From NCBI RefSeq assembly GCF_914767665.1, contig NC_059502.1, positions 46,536,753 to 46,600,752 of the forward strand: DNA of 64,000 nt, in the 5' to 3' direction. Made by a program: the position numbers and the translations under genes. Below, piece by piece: positions 33,762-42,652 of this stretch. This stretch comes from Harmonia axyridis. Taxonomy: Eukaryota; Arthropoda; Insecta; Coleoptera; Coccinellidae. The notes below the pieces were generated by a model. That model ran no database searches. It worked only from the letters and a program-made list of their open reading frames with translations, and was not told the origin of the DNA. How positions within the stretch are numbered: position 1 is the stretch's first letter; each line of letters opens with the position of its first letter.

Positions 33762-33948
33762 AGTAGAACGAAGAACCTCACTGAACAATGAATTGATTCA
33801 TCGGAACATTCTAGAGTCTAGTCATTCCCAGCCGTTTCGGTTAGATTTTTGAAAACCAAATGATTTCTTCCAACTAAAACTTTATGAAAATACGAAAACT
33901 CTACTAAATCTGGTCGCACTACGCCTTAGTACCTTAATTTGAGATATA

Positions 33949-34199
33949 CAGGGTGATGTTCATCTCATGAATGAAATTTGACAGTTCGATAACTTGTTTA
34001 ACTAATCAACCGAATAATTTCAAATTTTGATCCAATATCCATAAAAATAGGAAAAGCCTGAAATTTTTTTTGTCCGGATCTGATTTACACGATTTCAGAT
34101 ATTATGAGGGAAGGCGTTAGTGAAGGGTGACAAAACTTCAAAATCTGAAATTATTCGGTCGATTAGTTAAAGAGTAATTGAACTGTGAACATCACCCTG
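33949..34199. repeat. CAGGGTG-ended MITE with TA duplication
   Basis: Starts cagggtgatgttca at both ends, TA at 33947-33948 and 34200-34201. Inverted arms extend about 80 bases and include aaccgaataatttca. 251 bp, no gene. It sits in the right part of O1. Confidence 0.75.
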
Positions 34200-34309
34200 T
34201 ATATCCCAAACGAAGGCACTCATGAGATCAAAACCTCTTGATACGAGTCCTCCATGATATCCTTAATTTATGGTATCCATTTGTCGCATTCTTCTCGGGA
34301 CACCCTGTA

Positions 34310-34518
34310 TAATAAAATATTTCATGTTTGGAATCGCAAAAAGTTCAAAAATATCTTATTGCAAGAGATCAAAATAATTAACTAGAATATAGGTATTATA
34401 TTTCTTTGTATAGTACAACGCAAGCATAAAAAGTATATGATCAAACTCTAATAGACTTTTCTCAATGATGCAAATATTAAAATACTTATTGATATTTTTT
34501 TATTAGAAACATGTCGTC
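34310..34518 (+). other. piggyBac 5' region, no N-terminal exon recognised
   Basis: AT-rich. A T-run followed by attag at 34502-34506 looks like a splice acceptor directly before the transposase frame (an in-frame TAG precedes it). An upstream exon may therefore have existed to the left of O1, but none was recognised. Confidence 0.4.
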
Positions 34519-35859
34519 ATGATAATAATGATACGAAAAAATTTAGTCAACATTCAAAATTCCTTCGAACCCATACGTCAAACTATGACAAGAAATAGAT
34601 TCGAAGAAATTCGTCGCTTCCTTCATTTCAACAACAATGATGAAATTCCGTCAAAAAAAGATGATCCTAGATTCGATGCGATATATAAAGTTCGACCGAT
34701 TGTTGATTATTTCAACAAACGATTTCAGTTAGTGCCTATGAATCAACGCCTCTGTGTTGATGAACAAATGTGTTCCACTAAAATGGCATCCCATTTACGG
34801 CAACACATGCCAGCCAAACCTCATAAGTGGGGCATGAAATTATTTGTACTTTGCGACTCTTACGGATTTTCATATGCCTTCGAGTTGTATTCTGGCGCAG
34901 GTGATAATAAGGTCCCAAGTGGAGTACCAGATTTGGGAGCAGCATCCAATGTGGTATCAAGACTGTCACAAATAATACCAGATCATAAGCAGCATATACT
35001 TTATTTCGATAATTATTATACGGCAATACCATTGATGATTTATTTGTATAGCAGAGGCATATTTTCCTTGGGAACAATTCGAACAAATCGAATTGCCAAT
35101 TGCAAATTATCTACGGACAAGCAAGTCCAAAAAGAAAAACGCGGATATTCTGAAGAATATGTAGCTTCTTGTCATGGTGTCGATATCTCCACTACTCTTT
35201 GGAAAGATAATAAATGTGTGAGATTAGCATCAACATATGTGGGGATGAAACAATTCATCAAAGATAATGAGACTGAAGTAGAACAGAAAATCGCACGATA
35301 TGATAGAGTGCAAAAGAAAAGGATAGAAGTTGATTGTCCAACTATCATTCGCGAATATAACGCCCATATGGGTGGTGTAGACTTGATGGATGGTCTTATA
35401 GGTCGCTACCGAATCAAAATGAAGACTAATAAATGGACTAACCGAATATTTTTCCACCTGATAGATATGGCTATGGTTAACGCATACCTACTACATAGAA
35501 GAATAAATGAAACATATCCAAAAGAATTGAAGCCACAGCTACCTTCTTTTAGGAAAGAGGTAGCTGCAATACTTTGTAAGCATCTCAGGGAAGATATAAC
35601 AAAGAAAAGTGTTGGTCGTCCAAGAGCTTCGCCATCTCCTCAAGTTGTTAAGAAATTACCCAAAAAAACGTATTTACCAACTGATGACACAAGGTTGGAT
35701 GCATTTGATCATTGGCCTGAGTGGCTTGATCGTTCCGGTAAGCGTCAATGCAAATTACCTGGGTGCAAGTCAGAAACTCAGTGTGCCTGTTCTAAATGCA
35801 AAATAAATTTATGTTGCACTGCTGCAAAAAATTGTTTTTCATTGTTCCATTCCAAATAA
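34519..35859 (+). CDS. piggyBac-family transposase, N-terminally short
   Basis: A 446-residue frame with the DDE_Tnp_1_7 core. Catalytic Asp residues are visible at D81 (CVDEQM), D164 (YFDNYYT) and D288 (MGGVDLMD). Flanking family motifs include RFEEIRRFLHFNNN (about 28-40), PHKWGMKLFVLCD and YNAHMGGVD. The C-terminal zinc finger is complete in outline: CKLPGCKSETQCACSKC, then CC and a final C-x5-H. The enzyme cuts at TTAA and pastes the element. Full piggyBac proteins have about 590 residues, so about 130 N-terminal residues are missing, either in a lost exon or by truncation. No internal stop; it is the best-preserved DDE frame here. Confidence 0.92.
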   Translation: MIIMIRKNLVNIQNSFEPIRQTMTRNRFEEIRRFLHFNNNDEIPSKKDDPRFDAIYKVRPIVDYFNKRFQLVPMNQRLCVDEQMCSTKMASHLRQHMPAKPHKWGMKLFVLCDSYGFSYAFELYSGAGDNKVPSGVPDLGAASNVVSRLSQIIPDHKQHILYFDNYYTAIPLMIYLYSRGIFSLGTIRTNRIANCKLSTDKQVQKEKRGYSEEYVASCHGVDISTTLWKDNKCVRLASTYVGMKQFIKDNETEVEQKIARYDRVQKKRIEVDCPTIIREYNAHMGGVDLMDGLIGRYRIKMKTNKWTNRIFFHLIDMAMVNAYLLHRRINETYPKELKPQLPSFRKEVAAILCKHLREDITKKSVGRPRASPSPQVVKKLPKKTYLPTDDTRLDAFDHWPEWLDRSGKRQCKLPGCKSETQCACSKCKINLCCTAAKNCFSLFHSK

Positions 35860-36116
35860 GTAGCATATGTATCTTTACAGAAATAAAATCTCTATAAAAC
35901 ATTTGTATTTCAATCTTGCCTCCATCTGAAAATATGATCAAATATTTTGTCCTAAATGCTCAGATCCGCCTTGAGGCGGCCACACCTTAATCAGGTGTAA
36001 AACTAAATCAGTTAACTTTTTGCGGGTAAAAGATGTTGATTATATATAAACTATGTTGAAATCAAACGAAAATAATTTTTAAATCGAAAAAAAAAATTTG
36101 GGCATTAGAGGGTTAA
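35860..36116 (+). mobile_element. piggyBac 3' end and TTAA target
   Basis: An AATAAA lies near 35880. The last bases read gggcattagagggttaa, that is, on the reverse strand TTAA followed by CCCTCTAATGCCC, the kind of terminus (TTAACC) seen in piggyBac-like elements. The BEL-2 frame resumes right at this TTAA (KAAGFELRKF). No matching left end was found. Confidence 0.7.
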
Positions 36117-36612
36117 GGCCGCAGGTTTTGAATTGCGAAAGTTTAGTTCCAATGAACCAAATATCCTTGCTGAACTTTGTGGGTCAGAAGGAAATTCCAT
36201 CAAACATCTCGTAAACGAATCACAAAGTACGAAAACTTTGGGAATTTCTTGGAACTCCACATCAGACTGCTTCATCTATAACTCACAATTGTCCCTTGAT
36301 TATCCGAATCCAGTCACGAAGAGGAACATTTTGTCAACCATTTCCCAAATCTTTGACCCTTCAGGTCTCCTTGGTCCTGACGGTCCTGTCATAGTTCAGG
36401 CAAAAATTTTACTCCAGCAGCTATGACTAGCCAATCTCAATTGGGATGATCCTATTCCAACTAATCTTCACAAGGCTTGGATTCACTTTTTTAAACATCT
36501 ACAAAGAGCCAAAATTTTGGAAATCCCACGTCATGTCATTCAAAGAGATCCGATAAGTGTACAAATACACGAATTTTTTGATGCATCTATTCAGGCATAT
36601 GGCGCATGCATA
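36117..36612 (+). pseudogene. BEL-2 pol: RT tail, connection, start of RNase H
   Basis: Reads AAGFELRKFSSN (the block about 25 residues after YVDD), then TLGISWNSTSDCFIY, VTKRNILSTISQIFDPSGLL, and the RNase H start FFDASIQAYGACIY (Asp of FDAS is catalytic). A TGA at 36424-36426 replaces a Trp-type codon before LANLNWDDP. The frame is cut at GACIY by the palindrome at 36615 and continues at 39028. Confidence 0.85.
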
Positions 36613-36614
36613 TA

Positions 36615-39025
36615 CAGGGTGTTTCATCATAAACTGGACAAACATATATATTTGTGTAGAGGACATCGGGAGAATCATTTTTGCCTTATACAATATATCC
36701 CGTTTTCGACGCATAAGCGAGATACAGGGTGTTAAACGTCAATATTGAGCAAGATTCTTATGGGTATGGTCAGTTTTGTATAACACTCAAAGAAACGGTT
36801 TTTGGTGAAATCTCAGTATTTTTGGGTCCTCTATTCAGAACAGTTGATGAAATCCGAAAAAAGAATTACAAAATGGCGGAAAACCTGCAACGTTCCTAAT
36901 TTTTTTTTCCGGTGGTCAAATTGAATTTTAGTTTCTGAATGAACACAATTTTCTAAGAATTTCTGTGCAAAAATTTTTTCAAAAATCGAACACAAATTTT
37001 TTTTTACATGTCTACAGCGATAAAAATATTTCACCCGAAATGGATGAAATTTTGTACAATTGTACTCCTTCAATTATCAATCACGAATATGAAAACAAAA
37101 TTGTAAAATATTGAACGGTTTCGTTACTACAGCCATTCAAATGTTTCATTTAAACCTCCAAAAAAAAATTCAGAATGCCTTCTTAGAGTCAAAATTATTA
37201 AATTATTGCTATTTCCAAAAATTCCGGATGCTGAAATGTATTTATACCAAAAAAATTCGGTGAAACTTAGATGGGAGTCGAACCCTCGATTCCAACGTAA
37301 GTATTAATGAAGAAATTAAGACAGTTCTAAGGATATTAATATTCGTTGCTATCAACGGAAGTTCGTAGCTCATAGAATTCTACTGCTTATTTGAATTTCA
37401 CTGAATATAATTTCGCAAGTATCGTGACACGAATTTGTTTGGAAACGAAAATGAAATATTCTCTTTTAGGAAAAAATGATATTGTGCAGGCTTATTATGA
37501 AGTGAATGGCTCAGGTAGAAAAGCAAGGGAAATTTACTCCCGCAGATTTCCAAGCAGAAATTTGCCAAACTTCAAAACTTTTTATGAAACAGTAGGTACG
37601 CAAATTACGTGAAGAAGGAGATTTGCACCGGAAAAAGAAGGAAACAATAAGAACAAACGATGATCGCATCCTTAATTTAGTAGGAGATAACCCAATGATT
37701 TCAACAAGAACTCTTTCGAACCACCCTTCAGTGAATAAAAGTAAAACTACTGTTTGGAGAGTACTCAAAAGGAACAGCTTCCATCCGTTCCATTTCCAAC
37801 TTTGCAAAACTTTAGAAGACGGTGATTTTCATAGAAGAAAAGAATTCTGTCAGTTTATTTTGAGAAGAGTACGTGGAAATAGGGATTTTCTCCATCAAAT
37901 TTTATTTACGGATGAAACTACTTTTCATAGGGATGGTTTCTTCAACAGAAAAAATAATATTTTATGGCATAGAGAAAATCCGCATGCCACGGTAAAGGGC
38001 GAGAATGTGTATTCTTAAAAATGGAAACATCTTCGAAAACGATTTATAAATTGATTTTTCCACTAATCTGTTTTTTTTTGTGTTTATAAAATGTAGAATT
38101 ATTAGTAAAAAATTCAGGTTTATTCCTTGAATAATTCGTTTACTAATGAGCATGAACCATGACATTTTTTCCAAAAGAGAATATTTCATTTTCGTTTCCA
38201 AACAAATTCGTGTCAAGATACTTGCGAAATTATATTCAGTGAAATTCAAATAAGCAGTAGAATTCTATGAGCTACGAACTTCCGTTGCTTAGCAACGAAT
38301 ATCAATACCCTTAGAACTGTCTTAATTTCTTCATTAATACTTACGTTGGAATCGAGGGTTCGACTCCCAACTAAGTTTCACCGAATTTTTTTGGTATAAA
38401 TACATTTCAGCATCCGGAATTTTTGGAAATAGCAATAATTTAATAATTTTGACTCTAAGAAGGCATTCTGAATTTTTTTTGGAGGTTTAAATGAAACATT
38501 TGAATGGCTGTAGTAACGAAACCGTTCAATATTTTACAATTTTGTTTTCATATTCGTGATTGATAATTGAAGGAGTACAATTGTACAAAATTTCATCCAT
38601 TTCGGGTGGAATATTTTTATCGCTGTAGACATGTAAAAAAAAATTTGTGTTCGATTTTTGAAAAAATTTTTGCACAGAAATTCTTAGAAAATTGTGTTCA
38701 TTCAGAAACTAAAATTCAATTTGACCACCGGAAAAAAAAATTAGGAACGTTGCAGGTTTTCCGCCATTTTGTAATTCTTTTTTCGGATTTCATCAACTGT
38801 TCTGAATAGAGGACCCAAAAATACTGAGATTTCACCAAAAACCGTTTCTTTGAGTGTTATACAAAACTGACCATACCCATAAGAATCTTGCTCAATATTG
38901 ACGTTTAACACCCTGTATCTCGCTTATGCGTCGAAAACGGGATATAATGTATAAGGCAAAAATGATTCTCCCGATGTCCTCTACACAAATATATATGTTT
39001 GTCCAGTTTATGATGAAACACCCTG
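36615..39025. mobile_element. Giant palindromic TA-inserted element
   Basis: Begins and ends cagggtgtttcatcataa, flanked by TA at 36613-36614 and 39026-39027; removal restores the BEL-2 RNase H frame. Arms of about 865 bp (36615-37478 and 38162-39025) are nearly identical: an 80-residue translation taken from each differs at one residue. The 680-bp loop carries a broken Tc1/mariner-type transposase whose 3' part is absent, so the right arm appears to be an inverted copy of the 5' end that replaced the original 3' end. Each arm also holds a second internal tacagggtgtta block and a tRNA B-box-like site. Confidence 0.9.
37450..38018 (+). pseudogene. DUF4817/Tc1-type transposase, 3' truncated
   Basis: The N-terminal domain reads KNDIVQAYYEVNGSGRKARE then IYSRRFPSRNLPNFKTFYE, the DUF4817 helix-turn-helix that senses transposon ends. 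A frame slip near 37590 leads into REEGDLHRKKKETIRTNDDR, ISTRTLSNHPSVNKSKTTVW (second helix-turn-helix) and FLHQILFTDETTFHRDG, with the first catalytic Asp. The frame ends NPHATVKGENVYS as the right arm begins; the second Asp and the last catalytic residue are missing. Known relatives continue for about 150 residues. Confidence 0.75.
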
Positions 39026-39027
39026 TA

Positions 39028-39717
39028 TTTGAGATCGCAAAATCGCAACGGTACTATACAAACCAACCTATTATGTGCGAAATCATGCGTTGCCCCTCTC
39101 AAGACCATTTCCCTTCCTGAATAGAGTTGTCAGGTGCCTTACTACTATCAAAGCTGGTAAAAAAGGTTATTCAGTCCATGAACCTCAACTTTGAGTCAGT
39201 TTACTATTGGACTGATTCAACCATTGTCTTAGCATGATTGATTGCCGAACCTCGTACATGGAAAACTTTTGTGAGCAATAGAATTTCTGAAATCCAAGGT
39301 CTATCTGACACCAACAACTGGAATCATGTACCTTCAAAGGAAAATTCTGCCGATATCATTTCTAGAGGGATCAATCCTACCGATCTTGAAGGTGCTAATT
39401 TGTGGTGGCATGGGCCACATTTTTTATCTAAAGCTTCAGATAATTGGCCACAATTACGTCATATTTCGAACTATTCGCGTACACCTTCAACACTTGACCA
39501 ATATAATCAAAACCACACTTTCATGCTAATGTCAGGTAACAATTTCATTTTCGAAAGATTCTCAAACTATTCTAAGATGATACGCGTCATAACTTATTGT
39601 TTGAGATTTGCTAAAAAGTCAAGAGGAAAACAAGATACTGAAATAAACTCACTAAAAATAAGTCCTTTTGAGTGGCAAACCACAGAAAATTTGCTGCTAA
39701 AACTCGTTCACTGATAA
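39028..39717 (+). pseudogene. BEL-2 pol: RNase H and linker
   Basis: Continues LRSQNRNGTIQTNLLCAKSCVA and PLKTISLPE, then after a stop and slip near 39118 LNFESVYYWTDSTIVLA (RNase H catalytic Asp in TDS), and a stop at 39236. The rest is open: WKTFVSNRISEIQ, HVPSKENSADIISRG (the last RNase H Asp) and LWWHGPHFL. The same block order stands in BEL-1. Confidence 0.85.
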
Positions 39718-39719
39718 TT

Positions 39720-40383
39720 TGAAAGATTCAACATCTATGAAATCGGTAAAGTTTTCCAGTTGTCTGGAATCTATAAACCCCTTTTTAGACACTAATGGCA
39801 TAATCCGTGTGGGAGGCTGATTGAAACATGCAAACGTTAGTCGCGATACTAAGCATCCTATTCTCATTCCAAAAAAAAAAACCCCTTCACAGCGATGCTA
39901 GTGCGGCATGTTCATGAAATTAATTTTCATTCTGGCTGTCAGGCAACCCTTTCTTTTATAAGAAGAAGATTCTGGCCATTAAATGGTCGAGATGCGGTAC
40001 GTAATATACTCCGTCAATGCATACCATGTTTCAGAGCCAACCCACCAATACCTTCGAATCAAAAGGGCAACCTTCCTGCTCCACGCGTAACCCCTTCTCG
40101 CGTTTTCTCCAATTGTGGTCTTGACTATGCTGGACCATTTCTTCTGAAAGATGGAAAATATAGAAACCGAAAAATCCTAAAATGTCACGTATGCATATTC
40201 GTGTGTCTGTCTACAAAGGCGATTCATATTGAACTCGTGAGTGAACTAACCACTGAAGCGTTTATGGCAGCATTCAAGCAGTTTGTATCTATGCGAGGAA
40301 TGTGTACAAATCTTTATTCGGATAATGGATCCAACTTCATTGGAGCCAAAAATCAGATAATTATACTTATGCGAAACAAGTGA
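39720..40383 (+). pseudogene. BEL-2 integrase, C-terminally truncated
   Basis: After a poorly preserved start (IIRVGG-like text near 39800 and a run of A residues near 39875), the frame from 39895 reads LVRHVHEINFHSGCQATLSF and IRRRFWPLNGRDAVRN, then CIPCF of the zinc-binding domain, GLDYAGPF (first catalytic Asp), FVCLSTKAIHIELV and LYSDNGSNFIGA (second Asp). It stops before the catalytic Glu; the C-terminal domain and LTR are gone. Confidence 0.85.
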
Positions 40384-40400
40384 AAGAACACTTATCGCTC

Positions 40401-41499
40401 GTCAACCTTGTTCATTCATTTTATTTTATTGTGAAACATTATTTTTTTTGTATTTGTTGAATAAAGGTTATTATATTATTATGAGGACTTTATGACTATA
40501 CTAACTCAAATAGAAGCTACTCCAAACTCGCTTCCTCTCGTTCCTTCTACTGTAACTTTTTTTTCTGTTGAAAATCTTTTATTTTTGTAAAACATTCTTT
40601 TACCAATCAGTTTCTCATGGAAATTGGATTAGTTTTAGTCTATCTTTGAAAAAAATTTATAAGAAAAAGACTGATAAAACAATATTTTTTTTATTTTGTT
40701 CAAAAATGCTTTATATGATTTACACAAAAAAAGAATACGTGGATAGAAAACTGTAATGGAGCATACGGTTGCTAGTGATTAGTTTCCTCACCTTATTGAT
40801 ATCACAAGTCGTGCCTCTACATGAAAGGGTTGTTGATGTAAATTGCAGTATATCTTCAAATGGCGTTTATGAATTAACTATAGAATATATGTGAATGCTT
40901 CTAAAGACATTCTGATATATTTTAAGACATAGTGTTAAGTCCACTTAATATTTTTATCCTGATCGTATGTTTATGTCATTGTGATATTGGAAATAACTTG
41001 ATGGATGTTTATGTTGATTATCTGCGGTGTGAAAGTTTTTTGATTCCTTGAAAATTGTCTTAATGATTTTAATAAGCGTACGATATTATTCGTCGTAACT
41101 AGGTAATGTGTTATCATATTATGTCATATTGTATGCCTTATATATTTATTTATTTTTTAGCCTTGAAAAAGAAACGAACTGTTTCGAAACGTTGGCGTTA
41201 TTACAAATTAAACAATAGAATAAAATCGTGTCCAAAATTCCCAATATTTTCCTATTTATTCTAGTACTAATCCTAACGAGAAATATAAATCTCTCAAGAA
41301 GGTTAGAAATCATAAGAGTCGGATTCTCTCACAAAAAATAATTTTGCAGTATTTTTAAGTCGATATGCTGGTATGGTATGGTAGATAAAAATTTATTACT
41401 AACTGTAAAAATAGTAAATTGAAGTAGACATTTCAAATCACTAACGAAATTTGTTTCTACAGAACCTTTCTGACTGGGAATAAAATTATGTATAATTAC
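40401..41499. other. No gene seen; one LINE/Penelope-like 3' end motif
   Basis: AT-rich. About 41158-41240 contains ccttgaaaaagaaacg, tttcgaaacgttgg and a following AATAAAA, the hairpin-plus-CGAAACG arrangement of many insect LINE or Penelope 3' ends (plus strand). The next exon of the CD36-like gene was looked for here on the minus strand and not found. Confidence 0.45.
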
Positions 41500-41750
41500 C
41501 TGCATATATCTTCACTGAAAGTATCGAATCTCATATTTTTTTTTATGAATGCTGGAAAAGAAACAACACCTTTAATTCGGTTACATTCAGATTCAATACC
41601 TCCTCTCCACGTATTCGAGTTAACAGCATTTTCATGCTTTATTAAGTTTGCTACTTTCTCCTTCTCTTTAGATCCAGAATTAATGGTGAACCTTCCAAGA
41701 TGAGTCATATTTTTCTGAAACATCTCTCCATTTAACATACTGATATAATA
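41500..41750 (-). CDS. CD36-family receptor gene, internal exon (3rd seen)
   Basis: Minus-strand exon between a cccag acceptor and a GTAATT donor. It reads YYISMLNGEMF, then LGRFTINSGSKEK, NTWRGGIESECNRI, VVSFPAFIKK and FDTFSEDIC. This matches the CD36/SCARB/SNMP ectodomain order of GRF-xxxxG, W...CN-xI-xG, FPPF and FSxDICR. It starts in phase 0, as the exon at 42392-42652 ends, and finishes in phase 2. CD36 proteins are two-pass membrane receptors that bind lipids or lipoproteins; SNMP members help pheromone sensing. Which subfamily this is cannot be told. The following exon was not found before the BEL-2 remains. Confidence 0.78.
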
Positions 41751-42391
41751 CTGGGTTATTTGATATTGAAGAAAATATTGTCCTATTTATTGATATCCTA
41801 ATAGATCAGACTTTTAAGAACGATCAGCCACCTACACTAATTTAAAAGAGAAATAAATAACTATTTACAGAACTCGAATATAGTTTTCAAAGTGAATTTC
41901 TCATTAATTGATCAGAAATGACTGGATTGGGCGAACTTATATTATCACAATTCATACTGAACACGTGTTTGATTTGAATTCTTTTGTGTTTAGTGCTTGG
42001 CTTTGAATTTTAAAATTTTTTACTATGAACTATGCCAGTTATTGTGAACAGATTAATTTTCTCTTTTTTGAATTTTACTATTACGTTGAACATTTATGCA
42101 AATTGATAATATTCAGTTTTTGAGTTCGCAATACAAAGCAACGTAAAAGTGAGCATTGTCGATTTTATTCTAAAATGTAAATATTAGTAAGCATTCTCTG
42201 AATCTAACAAAAATAAAAAAAAAATTGAGAAAGTATTTACTTATTAAGTCCGCCTTCGTAGCAAAGGATTAAAATACCTATGTATCTACTTAAATTTCAG
42301 ATTTCTTGGTTTGGTTACGTTTATTTTTTGATCCATCATTAAAATTTCAGACAGCTAATACAAAATTATAAAATATAAGAAGAAAACTTAC
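41751..42391 (-). other. Intron of the CD36-like gene
   Basis: AT-rich, 641 bases, bounded by GTAAGT at its 5' end (minus strand, 42391) and cccag at its 3' end. No repeat recognised. Confidence 0.65.
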
Positions 42392-42652
42392 GTGACGAAG
42401 CTGCGCTGATAATAATCTGTTACCATCGATCACTAAACCAATTCCAGCTTTAGCTTTCATTTGTTTGCACACGGTGTCTATAAGAAATCCCTTATCACTA
42501 GGATTTTCACAGACCGGATATCCATTGAAGAGATAATCCTTGACTTTAACTTCTATGAATAAGTTGTTTTTATCGCCAAATATGCCCTCAGCAGCTGAAC
42601 TGACTCCTTCAAGTGCATTGGGTGATATTTCCTCAACTTGAATGAATAAGCC
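42392..42652 (-). CDS. CD36-family receptor gene, internal exon (2nd seen)
   Basis: A 261-bp exon, 87 codons in phase 0 at both ends. It reads GLFIQVEEISPNALEGV, SAAEGIFGDKNNLFIEVK, VKDYLFNGYPVCENP, DTVCKQMKAKAGIGLVI and LLSAQLRH. The IFG, then LFI-x-VKVKDYLFxG segment is diagnostic of the CD36 ectodomain. An aag acceptor at 42653-42654 was chosen over a nearer aag (at 42637) because only the former keeps the phase of the preceding exon. The donor is GTAAGT. Confidence 0.8.

Larger units (their letters stand above)
28648..33917. mobile_element. Q-family element copy 2, interrupted
   Basis: Left end atgaccagatt, right end (reverse strand) gcgaccagattta. Its right part (33480-33917) matches, inverted, the left part of the Q copy at 29216-30298, including tctactaaa, aacttctgtcggctg and the tcatt-rich middle. 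Palindrome P (28688-30762), the hAT-like element (30917-32699) and a small MITE (about 33593-33761) sit inside. No coding region is recognisable, so the superfamily is unknown. Confidence 0.6.
28555..34307. mobile_element. CAGGGTG-ended element O1, host of nested elements
   Basis: Terminal inverted repeats of about 95 bp start cagggtgtcccgggaag on the left and cagggtgtcccgagaag (reverse strand) on the right. A TA follows on the right (34308-34309), while the left flank reads TG, possibly a mutated TA. No transposase of its own is visible. Its body has been filled by the Q-family element (28648-33917) and by a small MITE (33949-34199). Confidence 0.7.
15523..40400 (+). mobile_element. Fragmented BEL/Pao element (BEL-2) with nested insertions
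   Basis: BEL pieces in the same orientation and order lie at 15941-17759 (gag, zinc knuckles, protease), 25400-25955 (pre-RT, RT fingers), 36117-36612 (RT tail, start of RNase H), 39028-39717 (RNase H) and 39720-40383 (integrase). Joins are exact at two insertions: across LINE-A the text reads GNIQ then LQDFW, and across the palindrome it reads GACIY then LRSQ. The RT palm with YVDD is missing between 25955 and 36117, and the integrase C-terminus and 3' LTR are missing after 40383. These losses show deletion as well as insertion. Confidence 0.85.

Noticed and set aside
37270..37300. tRNA gene in the palindrome arm.
   Set aside because: Only a B-box-like word is present; no cloverleaf with acceptor and anticodon stems could be drawn.
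36831..38809. Two 80-residue mirror-image open frames in the palindrome arms (one on each strand).
   Set aside because: They are the same non-coding arm read twice; no motif or start context supports a protein.
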